Positions 13,773-17,078 of a DNA stretch of 17,078 bases are shown in pieces. The stretch is taken from contig SMXK01000057.1 of the NCBI GenBank assembly GCA_004356265.1, forward strand, positions 1-17,078, read 5' to 3'. This stretch comes from Bacteroidota bacterium. GTDB lineage: Bacteria > Bacteroidota > Rhodothermia > Rhodothermales > UBA10348. Position 1 is the first letter of the stretch. The number at the start of each line of letters is the position of its first letter. The notes below the pieces were generated by a model, which did not search any database, had not been told where the DNA came from, and saw only the letters and a list, made by a program, of their open reading frames with translations. The position numbers and the translations under genes are program-made.

Positions 13773-15242
13773 TCATCGGAGCAACCCGAGTTGGCCATTT
13801 ATGTATCTATGATAGAACATGGCCCGATTCACATTCCCACCCTCGAAACCGATTCTGGATACAATTCCATCATACACTGGGGCACTATAAAGTACATCGA
13901 CGAGTTTGTCGCTGCCCACGTACTGGAGCGTATGGAGCATGAACGCGGTCACGTCGTAGCCGGAATACACAAGCCGGTTGGGTGCATCACCAAAATCACG
14001 TTCATACTGATCTCTGAAAGCCAGAACTCGCTCGCTCGACTCGTCCTCATAAAAATCATTGGAGTATGTCGTTAAGTATCGGCTTGCATCGGAGGCCATT
14101 GGTAAATCATGGTATGAACTGTTCCCGAGCACTCTAAGCGTTTTGGGTCTCATTCTATCCAGGTTGGAAAATAAAGAGCCTACGATCGGTTCCGGCGGAT
14201 CGAAGGTAACGGGTGCATATACGGCGTCGATGTAGTCAAGTGTACCTGCGGGCATTGATTCGGAAAGTCGCGCCCACTGATTCGTATTTGACATGATCGA
14301 CACTAAGTTGATTTCGGCACCCAGTCTCGATGCTTCTTCGATAAATGCATCCGTCAGTCGTTCACTTATTCGCTCTGGATCTTCAATTGCCAGAACGCCA
14401 AGTCTATGGAGTCGGAGACCGTTTATGGCAAATCGCGCCATCAATCTCCCGCGCATCCGAATCGAAGGGTTCGCCTGAAATGCGTACCTGCGATTGTCGG
14501 TCACACGTTCGTCTGTAGCCAACGGCGCGATAAATACAATTTTATTTTCGTCAGCTGCCTCTGCGGCGGCGATCGCCTGATTACTGAACAAGGCACCGAT
14601 AATAAACGCAACGTTTTCGTCGGCGAGTTCTTTTACGGCCGCGGCTGTCTTCGACGGTCGACTTTGCGTATCCCGGAATATCATCCGGATCAGTCGGTCG
14701 TTGCTGTTTCTGTTAAAATCATAAACAGCCGTCTGTATGCCGTTAAATAACGCTTGGGTCTGGGAGACTTCCGTCTGATCGAGCGAGAGAATAATTCCGA
14801 TCGAGGTAACTTCAGAATCATTTCGAATCATCGCGGACGCAGCCATTGATCTTAAAAGTCGAGCCTCTTCGATGTAGCCGCTTGATTCGTACTGCTCAAC
14901 AAAATGAGCAGTTTCCGTGACCACATCACGGTAGTTTCCGAGCTGAAAAGACGCCTTGGAAGCCATCAGAGCTGCCGCTGTTGTATTGCGATGGATGGGC
15001 TCGTCGGCCACGACCAGCTTAAAAAAGGCTCTGGACTCCGTATACCTGCCCCCGCGGTAGGCCTCAACGCCGAGATCAAATAATGAATCAGCTACAGCGT
15101 CATTGCGCACGTCCTGGGCGGTCACGTTACACGCGGTCAGCAGCAATACCAGGGCAGCAGCCACATACGCAATAATTCGATTTACGGCCGCTGCAGAATT
15201 CAGGAAATTGCATTCAGCCTTATGTGTCAGAACAGGTGGCAT
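13773..15242 (-). CDS. TPR and periplasmic-binding-domain lipoprotein, LpoA-like architecture
   Basis: 489 residues from the ATG at 15242. A GTG start at 15260, inside the end of guaA, would add six residues; I prefer the ATG because it clears guaA by 8 bases and still leaves a long n-region. The hydrophobic segment (about 23-37) ends LLTAC, so Cys38 is a likely lipidation site; the TAQ-Asp at 41-44 could instead be a signal peptidase I site. Residues about 50-137 are BamD-like TPR repeats (LFDLGVEAYRGGRYTESRAFF). Residues about 146-489 are a type 1 periplasmic-binding fold (SIGIILSLDQ, then FIIGALFSNQAIAAAEAADE and VFIAPLATDE), as in LivJ-type receptors. TPR plus this fold in a lipoprotein is the layout of LpoA, which activates penicillin-binding protein 1A. 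No ABC transporter genes are nearby, which argues against simple amino-acid uptake. A terminator follows it. Confidence 0.82.
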   Translation of the reverse strand: MPPVLTHKAECNFLNSAAAVNRIIAYVAAALVLLLTACNVTAQDVRNDAVADSLFDLGVEAYRGGRYTESRAFFKLVVADEPIHRNTTAAALMASKASFQLGNYRDVVTETAHFVEQYESSGYIEEARLLRSMAASAMIRNDSEVTSIGIILSLDQTEVSQTQALFNGIQTAVYDFNRNSNDRLIRMIFRDTQSRPSKTAAAVKELADENVAFIIGALFSNQAIAAAEAADENKIVFIAPLATDERVTDNRRYAFQANPSIRMRGRLMARFAINGLRLHRLGVLAIEDPERISERLTDAFIEEASRLGAEINLVSIMSNTNQWARLSESMPAGTLDYIDAVYAPVTFDPPEPIVGSLFSNLDRMRPKTLRVLGNSSYHDLPMASDASRYLTTYSNDFYEDESSERVLAFRDQYERDFGDAPNRLVYSGYDVTAFMLHTLQYVGSDKLVDVLYSAPVYDGIVSRIGFEGGNVNRAMFYHRYINGQLGLLR

Positions 15243-15250
15243 AAGGGTTA

Positions 15251-16819
15251 CTACTCCCACTCGATAGTGGCTGGTGGTTTAGAGCTGATATCGTAGACGA
15301 CTCTGTTTATACCAACGACTTCATTGACGATCCGGCCTGAAACATGTGCAAGAAATTCGTGCGGCAGATGTGCCCAGTCCGCAGTCATCCCGTCGAGACT
15401 CGTTACAGCGCGCAGGGCACAGACATTTTCATACGTTCTTTCGTCTCCCATTACACCAACAGTCCGAACAGGCAAAAGGACTGCTAGTGCCTGCCAAACG
15501 TCATGATACAGATTTTTATCTACCAGCTCTTCAATGAAAATGGCGTCTGCCTCACGTAATACATCCAGATCATGTCTGTTTACCGGACCGATTATGCGGA
15601 TTCCGAGGCCCGGGCCCGGGAAAGGGTGGCGATCAACTATAGCAGGTGGGACTTCAAGAAGGCGTCCGATCTCGCGAACCTCATCTTTGAATAATTCGCG
15701 GAACGGCTCGAGAATTTCGAAATTCATTTCCTCAGGAAGCCCGCCGACATTATGATGCGACTTGATAGTAGCGGATGGTCCCTTGAATGACACGCTTTCT
15801 ATGACATCCGGATACAAGGTGCCTTGAGCCAGATACTTCGGTCTCACGCCTACTTCTGTTACCAGTTCGTCGGTTGCGTGATCGAATACTTCAATGAACG
15901 TCGCCCCGATTATTTTTCGTTTTTTCTCGGGGTCTGAGACACCTTCGAGTCGAGACAGAAACAGGTCGCTGGCATCGACAGCTTTTAAGCGAATATGAAA
16001 GTGGTCTCTGAATGTAGACTGTACCTGCTCCCATTCACCTTTGCGCAACAATCCGTTATCCACGAAAACGCAACTAAGTTGATCGCCTATTGCTTTATGC
16101 AGAAGGACAGCCGCGACTGAGGAATCGACGCCTCCGGACAGCCCGAGTAAGACGTGATCATCACCAACTGTCGCGCGTATTTCAGCGATTTTGTCATCGA
16201 TAAACGAGGCGGATGACCAATCACCCGCGCATCCACAAACGCGATGCGTAAAGTTTTCCAGGATGCGTCTTCCATCTTTCGTGTGAACGACTTCGGGATG
16301 AAACTGCACCCCGAAGTGAGGTAAGGTTCTGGACCGGACTGCCGCGATGGGCGCGTTCTGGCTATGGGCGATAACGTCGTATGATGACGGTAATACAGTG
16401 ACTTTATCGCCGTGACTCATCCATACAATTGATTCGGTGGAAACATCAGAAAGAAGATCCGAATCGTCATCTACAATTAATTTGGCCCTCCCGAACTCCC
16501 TTTGATCAGCCTTCTCGACCGCTCCACCTTCGGTCTGGCACATGATCATAAATCCATAACAGATTCCGAGGACCGGCATGTCTGACCCGTCCGTCCTTTT
16601 CAAATTCAGGATCGCGGGGTCAAGGCTCGGGGCGCCTTCGTCGTACACAGAACTCGGACCGCCAGACAGGATAATGCCTTCCGGGTTCATTCCGATCAAT
16701 TCCCGCGTGTCGATCGTGCAAGGGACGATTTCAGAATAGACACCGGACTCCCTGACGCGCCGGGCAATTAATTGCGTGTACTGGGATCCGAAATCGAGTA
16801 TTACTATCCGCTGATGCAT
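15251..16819 (-). CDS. guaA: GMP synthase (glutamine-hydrolysing)
   Basis: GuaA turns XMP, glutamine and ATP into GMP in the cytoplasm. The 522 residues are the usual two-part form. The glutamine amidotransferase (about 1-195) has Cys87 in GICYG, with His174 and Glu176 in VQFHPE as the catalytic triad. The ATP pyrophosphatase has the loop SGGVDSS at 228-234. The C-terminal dimerisation domain ends in the standard ISSKPPATIEWE. The residue after the nucleophile loop, normally Gln (C-x-G-x-Q), is Met91 here (CYGFM), an unusual change; the rest of the triad is intact. The ATG at 16819 has a weak upstream ribosome-binding sequence. It lies 53 bases after gcvH; that gap is T-rich but shows no convincing hairpin. 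The downstream lipoprotein gene starts 8 bases after its stop, so the two are probably co-transcribed. Confidence 0.97.
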   Translation of the reverse strand: MHQRIVILDFGSQYTQLIARRVRESGVYSEIVPCTIDTRELIGMNPEGIILSGGPSSVYDEGAPSLDPAILNLKRTDGSDMPVLGICYGFMIMCQTEGGAVEKADQREFGRAKLIVDDDSDLLSDVSTESIVWMSHGDKVTVLPSSYDVIAHSQNAPIAAVRSRTLPHFGVQFHPEVVHTKDGRRILENFTHRVCGCAGDWSSASFIDDKIAEIRATVGDDHVLLGLSGGVDSSVAAVLLHKAIGDQLSCVFVDNGLLRKGEWEQVQSTFRDHFHIRLKAVDASDLFLSRLEGVSDPEKKRKIIGATFIEVFDHATDELVTEVGVRPKYLAQGTLYPDVIESVSFKGPSATIKSHHNVGGLPEEMNFEILEPFRELFKDEVREIGRLLEVPPAIVDRHPFPGPGLGIRIIGPVNRHDLDVLREADAIFIEELVDKNLYHDVWQALAVLLPVRTVGVMGDERTYENVCALRAVTSLDGMTADWAHLPHEFLAHVSGRIVNEVVGINRVVYDISSKPPATIEWE

Positions 16820-16872
16820 TCAGACTGAAAGGTTAAAACAATGGGACGAAAAAGGAGAAAAAACCTGTACGA

Positions 16873-17078
16873 TCAGCCGCCAACGACCGCCGCGTAGGCC
16901 TCAGCATTCAGCAATTCAGAAACTTCGGCAGGATTCGACATGGTGATTTTAACGATCCATCCTTTGCCATAAGGGTCGGTATTGACCCATTCAGGATTAT
17001 CTTCCAGACCGTCATTGAACTCGGTAACGACGCCGGACACGGGCATCAAGAGCTCTGAGACCGTTTTAACAGCCTCAA
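16873..17078 (-). CDS. gcvH: Glycine cleavage system H protein, C-terminal part
   Basis: Only the last 68 codons are visible; the start lies beyond the right edge. GcvH carries the lipoyl arm that shuttles the aminomethyl group between GcvP, GcvT and the lipoamide dehydrogenase. The visible part begins EAVKTVSELLMPVSG, where the Lys is the expected lipoylation site (normally ESVKAxSxLYxPVSG). It continues with VNTDPYGKGWIVKI, the conserved end of the lipoyl domain, and finishes AAVVGG. The Leu-Met in place of the usual Leu-Tyr-Ala is a mild variant. It is the most upstream gene of the leftward block and shares a pathway with gcvP at the other end. Promoter and any glycine riboswitch would be outside the window. 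Confidence 0.95.
   Translation of the reverse strand, partial: EAVKTVSELLMPVSGVVTEFNDGLEDNPEWVNTDPYGKGWIVKITMSNPAEVSELLNAEAYAAVVGG

Noticed and set aside
16820..16880. Terminator after gcvH
   Set aside because: There is a run of six T, but the preceding bases give only a broken 3+3 bp stem with a large loop.

Overview
The window looks like ordinary chromosome from a Gram-negative bacterium. The outer-membrane assembly lipoprotein BamD, several predicted envelope lipoproteins, a DUF3109 protein, sigma-54 and a single-chain glycine decarboxylase together point to the Bacteroidota/Rhodothermota side of the tree. That placement is an inference from gene families and general style, not from a marker phylogeny. 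Base composition appears fairly even. I see no transposase, integrase, phage gene, CRISPR array, tRNA or rRNA.

Layout. Positions 1-1827 carry a leftward pair: ruvB (Holliday junction helicase motor) followed one base later by a secreted ChaN/DUF399-family protein that runs off the left edge. A 111-base divergent promoter region separates ruvB from a rightward block: a cysteine-rich DUF3109 protein, rpoN (sigma-54) 9 bases later, a 356-base intergenic region with two palindromes and a weak sigma-54-like site, an unrecognised 86-residue protein, and then about 300 bases with two stacked hairpins (the second terminator-like) before an HMG-CoA lyase family gene. That gene meets gcvP tail to tail with a 9-base overlap.

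From 5820 to the right edge everything reads leftward. In transcription order it is: gcvH (only its C-terminal part is visible), guaA, a TPR plus periplasmic-binding-domain lipoprotein, a terminator, bamD, a fused nadD-nagZ gene, a class A beta-lactamase-like serine hydrolase lipoprotein, rnc and gcvP. The bamD/nadD-nagZ/serine hydrolase/rnc genes are tightly packed (4-base overlap, then 34- and 3-base gaps) and probably form one operon. Two subunits of the glycine cleavage system (H and P) lie at opposite ends of this block.

How the genes fit together. Glycine cleavage (GcvP, GcvH) feeds one-carbon units, GuaA makes GMP, and NadD makes the NAD precursor. BamD inserts outer-membrane proteins, the TPR/periplasmic-binding lipoprotein resembles the architecture of the penicillin-binding-protein activator LpoA, and the NagZ-like domain probably recycles peptidoglycan fragments in the cytoplasm. 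Most of this is core housekeeping.

The points most worth a second look are the NadD-NagZ fusion (with a TTG start), the loss of the usually invariant Gln after the GuaA amidotransferase nucleophile, the LpoA-like lipoprotein next to bamD, and the possible short structured RNA at about 4716-4811. I found no clear evidence of a wholly new multi-gene system.
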